55,294 bases of DNA from Williamsia sp. (GTDB lineage: Bacteria > Actinomycetota > Actinomycetes > Mycobacteriales > Mycobacteriaceae). The notes under the pieces were generated by a model. It was given only the letters and a program-made list of their open reading frames with translations. It ran no database searches and was not told the origin of the DNA. The position numbers and the translations under genes were made by a program. The stretch covers positions 10,369-65,662 of the forward strand of contig NZ_JAEMTF010000006.1 in assembly GCF_016462415.1 (NCBI RefSeq), read 5' to 3'. Shown here one piece after another: positions 1 through 8,902 of the stretch (positions are counted from its first letter, which is position 1; each line of letters begins with the position of its first letter).

Positions 1-17
1 GCAACCCACGCCACGCT

Positions 18-131
18 GTCAGCACACTCGATGGCGCTTTCCACACAGTCAGCACATGAAGTTCCGCCCGACATCCCTGGCGCGCTTTCCACACAGTCAG
101 CACGTGGGGTTACGCCCGACACCCCTTGGCG
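18..131. repeat. 48-bp tandem repeat, 2 copies plus a fragment
   Basis: Two adjacent 48-bp units start at 37 and 85. Both begin with CTTTCCACACAGTCAGCAC and share a second conserved block around CGCCCGACA. A third GTCAGCAC at 18-25 looks like a remnant of another unit. The array lies just past the end of the minus-strand formylglycine-generating enzyme gene. It reads openly in frame as a 16-residue repeat, but I see no gene there. The left window edge may cut off more copies. Confidence 0.6.
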
Positions 132-148
132 AGGGTTGCGGGTCAGCG

Positions 149-1111
149 CTATGGGCGGGCCACGGTACGGAAACCTGTGTTGCCTGCCGATGATTCGATC
201 GTGTTGTGGGAGCGCGCCGACACTCGATAGCGCGAGCAGTACGAGTCGTCGCAGAGATACGACCCGCCGCGCAGTACGCGGGAGGCTCCGCGGTCGGGAC
301 CGGCCGGATCGTGGCGCGGCGATCGGCGGTAGTACCGCGGGTCGTAGCGATCAGCACACCACTCCCACACGTTGCCGACCGTCTGCCACAGTCCGAACCC
401 GTTGGGCGCGAACGACCGCGCCGGTGTCGTCGGGACCACCCCCACCCCGGACCCCGGCTCGGCCGGGAACGGCGCACCCCAGACGTCGGGGTCGTAGACG
501 GCGCACCGCCGGACGCCGGGACCATCGACCAACTCGTCGCCCCATGGGAACCGCGCTGCGTGCAGACCCCCGCGCGCGGCGTACTCCCACTGCGCCTCGG
601 TCGGCAGCGACCGCCCCGCCCAGTCGCAGTAGGCCCCCGCGTCGACGAACGAGACGTGCACCACCGGGTGGTCGGACCGGGTGTCGATGTCGGAACCGGG
701 ACCCTCCGGGTGCGCCCAGTCCGCCCCGCGCACCTCCAGCCACCAGGGCGTCGCGGGTGCCTGCCCGACCACGGTCGACTCGTCGGCGACCAGGGCACCG
801 AACACTGCCGAGGTCCCCGCTCGTTCGGCGGACGTCCGATAGCCGGTGGCGTCGACGAACGTGGCGAAGTCCGCGGTGGTCACGGCGGTCTCGTCGATGA
901 CGTAACCACCCACGTCGATCGTGTGTAGCGGCAACTCGCCGTCGGCAGGCAGACCGTCACCGTGCGCGTCGCCCATCACGAACGTGCCCCCTGCGATCGG
1001 ACACTGGTCGATCGAATGGCGAGGGCCGGCGTCCGCCGCATGGCCGGTCGGCGCGGCGACATCCTCGGGCGGGGCAGAGCCGCGACCGGGCATGCAACAC
1101 GCGTCGCTCAT
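149..1111 (-). CDS. Formylglycine-generating enzyme (sulfatase-modifying factor)
   Basis: A 320-residue protein of the FGE-sulfatase family. These enzymes oxidise the active-site cysteine of type I sulfatases to formylglycine in the cytoplasm. The catalytic segment CDDSYCSRYRVSARS carries both conserved cysteines (about Cys287 and Cys292), which argues for a true aerobic FGE and against an EgtB-type ergothioneine enzyme. An N-terminal Cys-Cys pair (residues 5-6) is also present. The start lies 7 nt past the stop of the upstream sulfotransferase gene, so the two are almost certainly co-transcribed. No sulfatase gene is visible in this window, so the client must be encoded elsewhere. The family call is firm; the client is unknown. 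Confidence 0.92.
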   Translation of the reverse strand: MSDACCMPGRGSAPPEDVAAPTGHAADAGPRHSIDQCPIAGGTFVMGDAHGDGLPADGELPLHTIDVGGYVIDETAVTTADFATFVDATGYRTSAERAGTSAVFGALVADESTVVGQAPATPWWLEVRGADWAHPEGPGSDIDTRSDHPVVHVSFVDAGAYCDWAGRSLPTEAQWEYAARGGLHAARFPWGDELVDGPGVRRCAVYDPDVWGAPFPAEPGSGVGVVPTTPARSFAPNGFGLWQTVGNVWEWCADRYDPRYYRRSPRHDPAGPDRGASRVLRGGSYLCDDSYCSRYRVSARSHNTIESSAGNTGFRTVARP

Positions 1112-1118
1112 CGCCGGG

Positions 1119-1961
1119 TCAGTTCCGGGTCACGGGGTAGCCGTGGACCTCGGCATCGGCCCGGTAGCGCGCCACCCATTCCGCCGAGCGACCGTCACCC
1201 TGACGTTTGAGGGGTGGAGGCGGTGCCAGATCGGGATCGAGGCCCAGCTCGGTGAGCACCGAGGCGGTCGTCGACTGCGGCGACCGCACGAGCTCGGCGA
1301 ACTCGACGCGGATCGGGTCGATCGCCTCGTCGTGGAACCATCTGTCCCAGGCCTGCTGTTGCGCAGCCAGTTCCGCGGCGAGGTGGGCGATCGCACCGGC
1401 GTGATACCGCGCGGCGTCGTCCCGCTCGGCGCCGGCGGTCACCGTCGGTCCGCCGCCGGACGGATCGTCGACCCAGGTCTGGGTCTGTACCGCCCGCCAC
1501 ATCGACACCGCCTGCGCCGCCACGTCGTCGCGGTTGACCAGGATGTAGGTGGGTTCCACCCCGAGCACGGCCCGGACGGCGGTGCGCAGATCACCGGTCG
1601 CATCGAGTCCGCTCGCGTGATCGATCAGCAGCGGGGTCTGGTTCCACATCAGCTTTCCGCCCCACACGCCGTTGGGCGTCGTACCCGCGTCCAGGATGTC
1701 GTCACGCCACCGCTGCGCCGACCGATCGTCGCCAGGGCCCTCGACCGCGGGGTGCAGCAGCTCCGCGACACCCTCGGGGTCCGGGCCTGCGTAGTCGGCG
1801 AACCAATCCTGCGACTGGGGCGGCAGTCCGGTGTCGGGTAGGTCCTCGAAATACTCGGCCGGACGCCCGGCGACCCCGGTCGCGGCCAGCGAGGCCACCA
1901 GCAGGGTGCTCCCGCTGCGTTGGCTCGCGCACACCAGATACGCCTGGTTCACAGCGGTCAT
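1119..1961 (-). CDS. Stf0-family sulfotransferase (trehalose 2-sulfotransferase-like)
   Basis: A 280-residue PAPS-dependent sulfotransferase. The N-terminal [14 protein letters not shown] is the 5'-phosphosulfate-binding loop of the Stf0 family. [19 protein letters not shown] and the later [14 protein letters not shown] are further Stf0 hallmarks. In mycobacteria Stf0 makes trehalose-2-sulfate, the first step to sulfolipid-1; the substrate here is inferred. I chose the ATG at 1961 because the family signature follows directly and a TATATT box sits 6 nt upstream, as in leaderless genes. The reading frame stays open further upstream without family similarity. First gene of an operon with the FGE. 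Confidence 0.88.
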   Translation of the reverse strand: MTAVNQAYLVCASQRSGSTLLVASLAATGVAGRPAEYFEDLPDTGLPPQSQDWFADYAGPDPEGVAELLHPAVEGPGDDRSAQRWRDDILDAGTTPNGVWGGKLMWNQTPLLIDHASGLDATGDLRTAVRAVLGVEPTYILVNRDDVAAQAVSMWRAVQTQTWVDDPSGGGPTVTAGAERDDAARYHAGAIAHLAAELAAQQQAWDRWFHDEAIDPIRVEFAELVRSPQSTTASVLTELGLDPDLAPPPPLKRQGDGRSAEWVARYRADAEVHGYPVTRN

Positions 1962-1967
1962 GCGCTC

Positions 1968-1973
1968 AATATA
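1968..1973 (-). promoter_or_regulatory. -10 box (TATATT) of the sulfotransferase-FGE operon
   Basis: TATATT ends 6 nt before the ATG, the geometry of a leaderless transcript. No Shine-Dalgarno sequence is visible between box and start. Confidence 0.45.
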
Positions 1974-2060
1974 TGGACTCCGCAGCGACGCTTTCATGTC
2001 GGCGGGCGGTACTGCGCAGCGTGGTTCGAACTCGCCGCCCTCGCGCCGGGACAGGCCCAC

Positions 2061-2066
2061 TAGTGT
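2061..2066 (+). promoter_or_regulatory. Possible -10 box (TAGTGT) for pgi
   Basis: TAGTGT lies 47 nt before the pgi start, implying a leader of about 40 nt. GAAGGG, 7 nt before the ATG, would serve as ribosome-binding site. No convincing -35 element is seen. Confidence 0.3.
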
Positions 2067-2113
2067 TGAAAGCGACAGCCACGAGCCGCACGCGCTTCAC
2101 GAAGGGTCCATCC

Positions 2114-3823
2114 ATGACCAGCGACACCGAGCACGGCCACGACAACCACACCGCGACCGACATCACCGGCACCCACGCCTGGCAGGAGCTGTCGGCCCAC
2201 CAGGGGCACGTCTACGCGATGCACCTCCGTGAGGTCTTCGCCGTCGACCCCAAGCGCGGTCGCGACCTCGTCCTCGACGTCGGTGACCTGCACATCGACT
2301 ACTCCAAGCACCGCGTGCTGCGCGAGACCATCGATCTGCTGCTGTCGTTGGCCCGTGAGGTCGACCTCGAGGGCAAGCGCGACGCGATGTTCTGGGGCGA
2401 GCACATCAACACCTCCGAGGACCGCGCCGTCCTGCACACCGCGTTGCGCCTGCCCGCCGAGGCGACGCTGAAGGTGGACGGCCAGGATGTCGCCGCCGAC
2501 GTGCACGGCGTGCTCGACGCCATGGGCACCTTCACCGACTCACTGCGCAGCGGTGAGTGGAAGGGGCACACCGGCAAGGCGATCCGCACGGTCGTCAACA
2601 TCGGCATCGGCGGCTCCGACCTCGGCCCGGCGATGGTCTATCAGGCGCTGCGCCACTACGTCGACACCGACATCCACTGTCGCTTCGTGTCCAACGTCGA
2701 CCCGGCCGACCTCGTCGCCACCCTCGCCGACCTCGACGCCGAGACCACGCTGTTCATCATCGCGTCGAAGACGTTCTCCACCCTGGAGACGCTGACCAAC
2801 GCGACCGCGGCCCGCAGCTGGCTGCTCCGCGAACTCGGCGTCGACGCCACGGACTCGAACAACCCGGCGGTGGCCAAGCACTTCGTCGCCGTGAGCACGA
2901 ACGCCGAGAAGGTCGCCGCGTTCGGCATCGACACCGACAACATGTTCGGCTTCTGGGACTGGGTCGGCGGACGCTACTCGGTCGACTCCGCGATCGGGCT
3001 GTCGGTGATGGCGGCGATCGGCAAGGAGGCGTTCGGCGAGTTCCTCCACGGGTTCAACGTGATGGACAAGCACTTCCGGTCGGCACCGCTGCACCAGAAC
3101 GCGCCGGTCATCCTCGGGCTGATCGGGCTCTGGTACAACAACTTCTGGGGCGCTCAGTCACGTGTCGTGCTGCCCTACTCCAACGACATGGCCCGCTTCG
3201 CCGCCTACCTGCAGCAGCTCACCATGGAGTCCAACGGCAAGTCGGTGGACTCGGCCGGTCACCACGTCACCACCGACACCGGCGCCATCTACTGGGGCGA
3301 GCCGGGCACCAACGGCCAGCACGCGTTCTACCAGCTGCTGCATCAGGGCACCCGCCTCGTGCCCGCCGACTTCATCGGGTTCGGCTCACCCACCGACGAC
3401 CTGCCGGTCGACGCAGACGGGTCGGGGTCGATGCACGACCTGCTGATGAGCAATTTCTTCGCCCAGACCAAGGTGTTGGCGTTCGGCAAGACCGCCGACG
3501 AGATCGCCGACGAGGGCGTCGACCCGCACGTGGTGGCGCACAAGGTGATGCCCGGCAACCGGCCGTCGACGTCGATACTGGCGCCGGAGCTGACGCCGTC
3601 GGTGCTCGGCCAGTTGATCGCGCTCTACGAGCACCAGGTGTTCGTCGAGGGCGCCATCTGGGGCATCAACTCCTTCGACCAGTGGGGCGTCGAACTGGGC
3701 AAGACCCAGGCCAAGGAACTACTCGCCGTCATCGTCGACGCGGCATCGCCCGCGCCGCAGGATGATTCGTCGACCGACGCGCTGGTCCGCTGGTACCGGG
3801 AGCAGCGCGGACGCGACGCGTAG
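2114..3823 (+). CDS. pgi: Glucose-6-phosphate isomerase
   Basis: A 569-residue enzyme that interconverts glucose-6-phosphate and fructose-6-phosphate in glycolysis and gluconeogenesis. [12 protein letters not shown] is the phosphate-binding region, [12 protein letters not shown] matches PGI signature 1 and [14 protein letters not shown] matches signature 2. The length is typical for the long bacterial and eukaryotic form. The ATG at 2114 follows GAAGGG, and the homologous N-terminus begins there; the frame stays open 141 nt further upstream with no family similarity. Nine nucleotides separate the stop from the next gene, so the two probably share a transcript. Very secure. Confidence 0.97.
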   Translation: MTSDTEHGHDNHTATDITGTHAWQELSAHQGHVYAMHLREVFAVDPKRGRDLVLDVGDLHIDYSKHRVLRETIDLLLSLAREVDLEGKRDAMFWGEHINTSEDRAVLHTALRLPAEATLKVDGQDVAADVHGVLDAMGTFTDSLRSGEWKGHTGKAIRTVVNIGIGGSDLGPAMVYQALRHYVDTDIHCRFVSNVDPADLVATLADLDAETTLFIIASKTFSTLETLTNATAARSWLLRELGVDATDSNNPAVAKHFVAVSTNAEKVAAFGIDTDNMFGFWDWVGGRYSVDSAIGLSVMAAIGKEAFGEFLHGFNVMDKHFRSAPLHQNAPVILGLIGLWYNNFWGAQSRVVLPYSNDMARFAAYLQQLTMESNGKSVDSAGHHVTTDTGAIYWGEPGTNGQHAFYQLLHQGTRLVPADFIGFGSPTDDLPVDADGSGSMHDLLMSNFFAQTKVLAFGKTADEIADEGVDPHVVAHKVMPGNRPSTSILAPELTPSVLGQLIALYEHQVFVEGAIWGINSFDQWGVELGKTQAKELLAVIVDAASPAPQDDSSTDALVRWYREQRGRDA

Positions 3824-3832
3824 AGCCCGACC

Positions 3833-5137
3833 GTGACGCCTGCCCGGTTGTCGGTGGTCGACGACATGTTCTACCGCGGCCACCACGGTCGCGGCGTCGA
3901 GGTCGTCATGCAGGGCATGTGGCGGTTCGACGACCGTCTCGAGCCCGCCGAGCTGGCCGATTTCCACGCGCTGCTGGCCGCGAGTCCCCTCACGCGTCGG
4001 GTCGTCTCCCCCCGGGTGCCGTGGGCGCGCCGGTACTTCGTCGACGGCGCGGTGGTCGCCCCACTGCGCTTCGAGCCGACCCCGATCGCCGCGGACGGGA
4101 TCCTCACCTGGTCCGACGAGCACGCGCAGGCGCGCCTGGACGTCGACACCGGTCCGGCCTGGGACCTCGCGCTGACGCACGTCGACGGCGGCGGCTCGGT
4201 GGTCAGTCTGACCTGTTCGCATCTGGTGTCCGACGGGTTGGGGTTGGTGTCGGAGGCCGACTCCGCGTCCGGCGGGTCGGCGCGCCCGGAGCCGAGACGG
4301 CAGCGTCCGGTCACCACGAGACCGTCGCGCCTGACCGACGACATCGCCGACGCCGTGTGGCTGTGGGTCCACGTGATCACCGGCATCCTGCGTGCACTCC
4401 TGCGCGGGTTGATCGATCCACAGGTCCGCGCGGAGCTGTTCGGCGCGCTGCGACCAGCACCCGCGCGTCCCACCCCCTCGGCTGCGACCACGACCGGACG
4501 GCAGGCGACCGCGGTGGTCGACATCGACGCCGCGGAGTGGGATCGATACGTCGCCGACACCGGGTCGACCTCGACCGCGGTCGTCGCGGTCCTCGCCGCC
4601 GATGTCGTCGGTGAACTGCGTGGGCCGGGCCGTGTCGACACCGTCGTGCCGATGGCCGGCGGCTCCGGGCAGGCCCTGACCGTGGCCGAGGTCGCGGTCG
4701 ACTCCGGTGCCGACCCGGGTACCTGCGCCGCCGACCTGCGGGCCGCCTACGCCCGCGCCGGATCGGGTCGCGGGCTCGGTCCACCCGGCGGGATGCCCGC
4801 CGAACTCCTCCAGCTGCTCGGTGACCGCCTCGCACACGCCGTCGTGCCCGATCCCGGCGGACGCGACGCGCTGGTGTCGCCGCTCGGCGACCTCGGTACC
4901 GGCTTCGACGAACTCGCCGGCCATCGCTCGCGCGGACTGGCCGTGCGCTCGGCGTATCCACGATCGGACCAGACGGGGGCGGCGCAGTCGTCGACGCTGC
5001 TCGGGGTGTGGTCGGCCCGCAACTGCGGTCGTGTCGTGCTGTCGTTGGTCGCCCGGACCGACCCCGCCGGCCGGTCCCCCGCCGACCTGGTGCGCAGCGC
5101 CCTGGCCCACCGGGGACTGACCGCAACCGTGTGGTGA
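3833..5137 (+). CDS. CAT-fold acyltransferase / condensation-like protein
   Basis: A 434-residue protein that looks like a divergent member of the CoA-dependent acyltransferase superfamily (condensation, PapA and WS/DGAT proteins). The N-terminal LSVVDDMFYRG resembles the opening of WS/DGAT proteins. SHLVSDGLG, near residue 130, fits the catalytic HxxxDG motif with one of the two usual histidines. Residues 140-220 are low-complexity and Pro/Arg-rich. The start is GTG at 3833, 9 nt after pgi; ATG at 3869 is an alternative. The substrate cannot be read from sequence, and the link to pgi is only co-transcription. Fold moderately sure, activity unknown. Confidence 0.6.
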   Translation: MTPARLSVVDDMFYRGHHGRGVEVVMQGMWRFDDRLEPAELADFHALLAASPLTRRVVSPRVPWARRYFVDGAVVAPLRFEPTPIAADGILTWSDEHAQARLDVDTGPAWDLALTHVDGGGSVVSLTCSHLVSDGLGLVSEADSASGGSARPEPRRQRPVTTRPSRLTDDIADAVWLWVHVITGILRALLRGLIDPQVRAELFGALRPAPARPTPSAATTTGRQATAVVDIDAAEWDRYVADTGSTSTAVVAVLAADVVGELRGPGRVDTVVPMAGGSGQALTVAEVAVDSGADPGTCAADLRAAYARAGSGRGLGPPGGMPAELLQLLGDRLAHAVVPDPGGRDALVSPLGDLGTGFDELAGHRSRGLAVRSAYPRSDQTGAAQSSTLLGVWSARNCGRVVLSLVARTDPAGRSPADLVRSALAHRGLTATVW

Positions 5138-5199
5138 GACACGCCACGAAACGCGGGCGGGAGCCCTCCCGGTGGGGTCGACATCACAGACGAAATCCG

Positions 5200-5205
5200 T
5201 AGGGT
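5200..5205 (+). promoter_or_regulatory. -10 box (TAGGGT) of the MscS gene
   Basis: TAGGGT sits 7 nt before the ATG, consistent with a leaderless transcript. This supports the chosen start. Confidence 0.45.
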
Positions 5206-5212
5206 CGGGCAG

Positions 5213-6157
5213 ATGACCTCGACCGCACTCGCTTTCGAATGGACCGAGACCAACCGAATGTGGCTGATAGAGAACCCGATCCGCATCGTCGCCTATGTGG
5301 TGGCAGGCCTGGTGGTCCGCTTCTTCATCCACCGGGTGATCAACCGGGCGACCCGTCGGCCGACCATTGCCGGCGCAGGCGACCCGGGGGCGTCGCCCGC
5401 GCTGATCCGTCACCTCCGCGACCGCACACCCAAGGCATTGCGTGACCCCAAGGTCATCGAGCGCCGACAGCAACGCGCCGAGACGATCGGTTCGGTGCTG
5501 AAGTCCTGTGTGTCGATCGTGCTGCTGCTGTGGGTGGTCTTGTCGATCCTCAGTGTGTTGGGCGTCAACATCGCACCGTTCATCGCGTCGGCCGGACTGG
5601 TCGGTCTCGCGATCGGTTTCGGTGCACAGAACCTGGTCAAGGACTTCGTGTCCGGGGTGTTCATGCTGCTCGAGGACCAGTACGGGGTCGGTGACGTCGT
5701 CGACCTCGGCGAGGCGTCCGGTGAGGTCGAGAGCGTGGGGCTGCGGGTCACCACGATCCGCGACGTCGACGGGACCGTCTGGTACGTCCGCAACGGCGAG
5801 ATCGTCCGCGTCGGCAACATGAGCCAGGACTACGCGGTTGCACGCGTCGAGATCCCGGTCGCGCCGAACACCGACATCGACCTGGCCCAACGCGTCGCAC
5901 TCACCGCGGCCCAGGATGCGGTCTCGACCGAGCCGACCTCGACCTCGGTGCTCGGCGAGCCCGAGATGCTCGGGGTACAGGAGGTGTCGGCATCGATGGT
6001 CACACTGCGGATGTTGATCAAGACCCAGCCGAATGCCCAGTGGGCGGTCGCGCGGGTGGTCCGCAAGAAGGTGCTCGAGGCGTATGACGGCAACGGGATC
6101 GTCATGCCGGCGTTGGCCGGGGCGGTCGGCGCGGGCGGACCCGGCGGGGCCGAATAG
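5213..6157 (+). CDS. MscS-family mechanosensitive ion channel
   Basis: A 314-residue inner-membrane protein. Hydrophobic segments lie at about residues 23-40 and 95-115. They are followed by the Gly/Ala-rich pore helix of MscS (IASAGLVGLAIGFGAQNLVKDF) and the beta domain (EDQYGVGDVVDLG, VRNGEIVRVGNMS). The family opens on membrane tension to release osmolytes during hypo-osmotic shock. Compared with classic MscS the N-terminal membrane part is compact, with an unusual charged linker at about residues 45-85. Start supported by a TAGGGT box 7 nt upstream. Confidence 0.9.
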   Translation: MTSTALAFEWTETNRMWLIENPIRIVAYVVAGLVVRFFIHRVINRATRRPTIAGAGDPGASPALIRHLRDRTPKALRDPKVIERRQQRAETIGSVLKSCVSIVLLLWVVLSILSVLGVNIAPFIASAGLVGLAIGFGAQNLVKDFVSGVFMLLEDQYGVGDVVDLGEASGEVESVGLRVTTIRDVDGTVWYVRNGEIVRVGNMSQDYAVARVEIPVAPNTDIDLAQRVALTAAQDAVSTEPTSTSVLGEPEMLGVQEVSASMVTLRMLIKTQPNAQWAVARVVRKKVLEAYDGNGIVMPALAGAVGAGGPGGAE

Positions 6158-6180
6158 CCCGACACCGGGCGGTCACCGCT

Positions 6181-6186
6181 TACGCT
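6181..6186 (+). promoter_or_regulatory. -10 box (TACGCT) of the lipoprotein gene
   Basis: TACGCT is 6 nt before the ATG, the leaderless arrangement seen repeatedly in this window. Confidence 0.45.
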
Positions 6187-6192
6187 GCTTCC

Positions 6193-6885
6193 ATGACGAT
6201 GACGGTGAGAGCAGCCACCTCCCGGACCGTGCTGGTCGCGACCGTGCTCGCGGTGACCGCACTGGCGGCTGCGTGCACATCCGGTTCCGGGTCCTCGGAC
6301 CCGACAGCCCCCGCCCGCCCGAGCACATCGGTCCCGGTGTCGGCGTCGGTGGTCGCACCCACCGGACCGGCGCAGCGCACAGCGGCCGCCACGCAGCTGA
6401 AGTTCGGTGAGAGCGCCTTCCTGCCCGCGAACGCCTTCCGGCCCAACGGCCAGCTCGCGATGTTCACCGTCACCGGGATCGAACCGGGCGTCTCCGGGGA
6501 GCTACCCGAGTCGGTGACCCACGGTGGCGTGCCGTTCTACGTCCATGTCACGGTCACCCAGCTGGGGACCCGGCAGCTCGATGTCCCGTCGACGGTCGGA
6601 CTGGCAGGCAGCGCGGACGGGAAGACCGCGACACTCACCGAGACACCACCCGACGGCTTCGGCAAGTGCGTCGCCGCGACCGCGCCCAAGGACCTCGGAC
6701 GCGGCAACTCGTACGCGACCTGCTTCATCGCGGTCGCCGATCCGGACACCGACCTCTCCCGGGTCGTCTACTGGGCACAGACCACCACCGACCCGGAATT
6801 CGACTACAAGGCCGCCCCGGTGGTGTGGTCGGACGGTTCGCCGCCACCGGCCGCGTCGACCTCGGCGCCGGCACCCACCAGCTGA
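6193..6885 (+). CDS. Putative lipoprotein of unknown function
   Basis: A 230-residue protein with a type II signal peptide: arginine in the n-region, a hydrophobic stretch, then the lipobox LAAAC (Cys at about residue 28). It is therefore probably lipid-anchored on the outer face of the membrane. A Ser/Pro/Thr-rich linker precedes a domain with FGESAFLPANAF and YVHVTVTQLG, reminiscent of immunoglobulin-like beta-sandwich lipoproteins of mycobacteria. The C-terminus is again Pro/Ala/Ser-rich. I do not recognise a function. The convergent GGDEF gene stops 2 bp beyond this stop codon. Confidence 0.8.
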   Translation: MTMTVRAATSRTVLVATVLAVTALAAACTSGSGSSDPTAPARPSTSVPVSASVVAPTGPAQRTAAATQLKFGESAFLPANAFRPNGQLAMFTVTGIEPGVSGELPESVTHGGVPFYVHVTVTQLGTRQLDVPSTVGLAGSADGKTATLTETPPDGFGKCVAATAPKDLGRGNSYATCFIAVADPDTDLSRVVYWAQTTTDPEFDYKAAPVVWSDGSPPPAASTSAPAPTS

Positions 6886-6886
6886 C

Positions 6887-8005
6887 CTAGGCGTAGTGGT
6901 GTGAACGGGTACGGACGGTGTTGCCGCCCGAGCGTTTCGCCTCGTACATCGCGGCGTCGGCGAGGTCGGTGAACAGCACCGTGGACATCACCGACTGACG
7001 GCCCGGGATCCTGCCGGAGAGGTGTACGACCCCGACGCTCGCGGTGACCGGCGGATCGCTGACCGCGGCGATGGTGTGCAGCACGTGGTTGGCCAGGCGG
7101 GTCGGTTCGGTCCAGCGCAGGCTGTCGGCGACGACGAATTCGTCCCCGCCGATCCGTGCGACGACGCCACTCGCCCCGACCGCGCCGCGGAGTCGCGCCG
7201 CGATCTCCGCCAGCACGCGGTCGCCGTGGCGGTGTCCGTAGCGGTCGTTGATCTCCTTGAAGTTGTCGAGGTCGGCGACCAGCACCGCCAGGCCGTGGGC
7301 GTTCTGTCGGCCCGCGGAGGTGATCCGTTCGAGCGCCCGCTCCAGACCGCGGCGGTTGAGCACGCCGGTCAGGGTGTCGACCTCCGACGCCGCCGCGTCG
7401 GAGGCGAGCATCTCCAACACGAACTGCGTCGCGATCGGGATGGCGATGCCGACCAGGACCGCCTGGATCACCGCCACGGCGATGGTCGACACGGCGGCCT
7501 GGTCGTCGCCGAGCAACAGGCCCGCCAGGGTCCCCGCGACGACGAACGTGAACGCGATGTGGGCGGTGAGCATCCGGGCGCCGTGGAAGAAGGCGATGTA
7601 CCCACCGACGAGGCCGAACAATGCGCAGCCGGAGAGTCCACCGATCAGCTCCTCCCGGGCCACGCATGCGAGCGCGATGGCGACGTCGGAACCGATGACC
7701 CACCACCGGGACCGGTCAGCCGACGGCCACGGTAGGACCAGCCACATCAACGACAGCGCAACGCCGAGCACGGAGGCCACCACCGCGGCGGCGAAGCCGA
7801 ACCCCGGCCGGGTGGCGGTGTCGAGAAGGGTGACGAGAGGGACGAGCGTCACCGCGCCCGCGGAGATGGCGAGCAGGACCCGGGTCGGCTCGATCAGCTG
7901 CCGGTCGCCGAGGTAGCTTCCGAACCATTCGAACTGGTCCTGCCGGTTCCACCAGTGCGAGAGGGCCCACCCCAGCTGGGCCAGCCCCACCTCGAAACGG
8001 ATCAC
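6887..8005 (-). CDS. Membrane-bound diguanylate cyclase (GGDEF)
   Basis: A 372-residue protein. Residues 40-200 hold about five or six hydrophobic segments. The C-terminal GGDEF domain runs from about residue 205 (DTLTGVLNRRGLERAL) to the end. The intact GGDEF at 286-290 and the DLDNFKEINDRYGH metal/GTP site predict active cyclic-di-GMP synthesis. An RxxD inhibitory site five residues before GGDEF is absent, so product inhibition through the I-site is unlikely. No EAL domain is fused. The start is GTG at 8005 with no clear ribosome-binding site. An AT-rich upstream spacer with a dyad may hold the promoter. Confidence 0.88.
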   Translation of the reverse strand: MIRFEVGLAQLGWALSHWWNRQDQFEWFGSYLGDRQLIEPTRVLLAISAGAVTLVPLVTLLDTATRPGFGFAAAVVASVLGVALSLMWLVLPWPSADRSRWWVIGSDVAIALACVAREELIGGLSGCALFGLVGGYIAFFHGARMLTAHIAFTFVVAGTLAGLLLGDDQAAVSTIAVAVIQAVLVGIAIPIATQFVLEMLASDAAASEVDTLTGVLNRRGLERALERITSAGRQNAHGLAVLVADLDNFKEINDRYGHRHGDRVLAEIAARLRGAVGASGVVARIGGDEFVVADSLRWTEPTRLANHVLHTIAAVSDPPVTASVGVVHLSGRIPGRQSVMSTVLFTDLADAAMYEAKRSGGNTVRTRSHHYA

Positions 8006-8082
8006 GCCCGGCTTCGAACGGCTGATCGCGAGTCACTCCCCCTCTGTCCGGCGGGGCCCCACCCCCACAGGCTGCACGAACT

Positions 8083-8110
8083 ACAGTGATGTGCCACAAA
8101 AATACACTGT
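8083..8110. promoter_or_regulatory. ACAGTG/CACTGT inverted repeat upstream of the GGDEF gene
   Basis: Perfect 6-bp arms at 8083-8088 and 8105-8110 flank a 16-bp AT-rich centre, the only AT-rich patch in this 122-bp spacer. It lies about 80 bp before the GGDEF start and just after the SDR stop codon. It could be an operator or part of the GGDEF promoter. No regulator gene is adjacent. Confidence 0.3.
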
Positions 8111-8127
8111 CACCCCACTGGTCGCGC

Positions 8128-8868
8128 TCACAGAAGGCGACGTGCCACCGATGCGGGAAGGTGACGCAACGCCGCGTCGATTCCGATCCACGGCCACGTG
8201 GGGACCACCGCACGCGTGGGTTCCCGTTCGATCGCGGACACGAGGGCCTTCACACCCTTGGCCTGACTCGTCATCAGAGTGGTCTTCACGCCGGCGTTGA
8301 TGTCGGTCTGGATGTAGCCGGGCAGGATGACGCTGACCGTGATCGGCGACGACGCCAGCTCCGCCTGCAGTCCCTCGCCGAGCGCGGACAGGCCCGCCTT
8401 GGACGCCGAGTAGGCGGCCTGGGCCCTCGGGAGGCCGCGCACGGCGCTCATCGAGCTGATCAGCACGAGATGGCCGTGTCCCTGCGCCCGGAAGATCTCC
8501 ATCGCCGCCTCGATCTGGGCGAGCGCACCGATGAGGTTGGTGGTGATGGTCTCGATGTTCGCGTCGGCGCGACCGGTGCCCAGCGGGGCACCTTTGCCGA
8601 GTCCGGCGTTGACGATCACCCTGTCGAGCCCACCGAGCTCGTCGCGCAGCGCACCGAAGACGGCCGGCACCGCGGCGGTGTCGGTCACGTCGAGCGCCGC
8701 GGTCGCGACCTGTGCCGCCATCGGGGCCAGGTCCCACGCAAGGGCCTCGAGCCGGTCGACCCGGCGGGCGCACAGGGCCAGCGACCGGCCCCGGTCGGCG
8801 AAGGCGCGGGCCATTCCCTCGCCCAGTCCGGAGCTCGCACCACTGATGAGAATCTTCGATCGCGTCAC
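8128..8868 (-). CDS. Short-chain dehydrogenase/reductase (SDR)
   Basis: A 246-residue classical SDR. SGASSGLGEG is the TGxxxGxG cofactor loop, NAGLGKGAPLG the NAG motif, and ISSMSAV with YSASKAG supplies the Ser-Tyr-Lys triad. CARR after the second beta strand suggests NADP(H) preference. The family oxidises or reduces alcohols and ketones; the substrate is not deducible. The GTG start at 8868 is supported by a TAGATT box 7 nt upstream. No operon partner is evident: the next minus-strand gene downstream is separated by 122 bp. Confidence 0.85.
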   Translation of the reverse strand: MTRSKILISGASSGLGEGMARAFADRGRSLALCARRVDRLEALAWDLAPMAAQVATAALDVTDTAAVPAVFGALRDELGGLDRVIVNAGLGKGAPLGTGRADANIETITTNLIGALAQIEAAMEIFRAQGHGHLVLISSMSAVRGLPRAQAAYSASKAGLSALGEGLQAELASSPITVSVILPGYIQTDINAGVKTTLMTSQAKGVKALVSAIEREPTRAVVPTWPWIGIDAALRHLPASVARRLL

Positions 8869-8875
8869 GCCGGTG

Positions 8876-8881
8876 AATCTA
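8876..8881 (-). promoter_or_regulatory. -10 box (TAGATT) of the SDR gene
   Basis: TAGATT ends 7 nt before the GTG start, fitting leaderless transcription. Confidence 0.4.
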
Positions 8882-8902
8882 CCGGGATCGCCCGACGGGC
8901 CG

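Noticed and set aside
149-1111. EgtB-type ergothioneine synthase
   Set aside because: Shares the fold, but the two-cysteine CDDSYC active site is that of FGE, and no DinB-like N-terminal domain is present.
3719-5890. 723-codon minus-strand frame opposite the acyltransferase-like and MscS genes
   Set aside because: The plus strand carries MscS and HxxxDG motifs; this frame has none.
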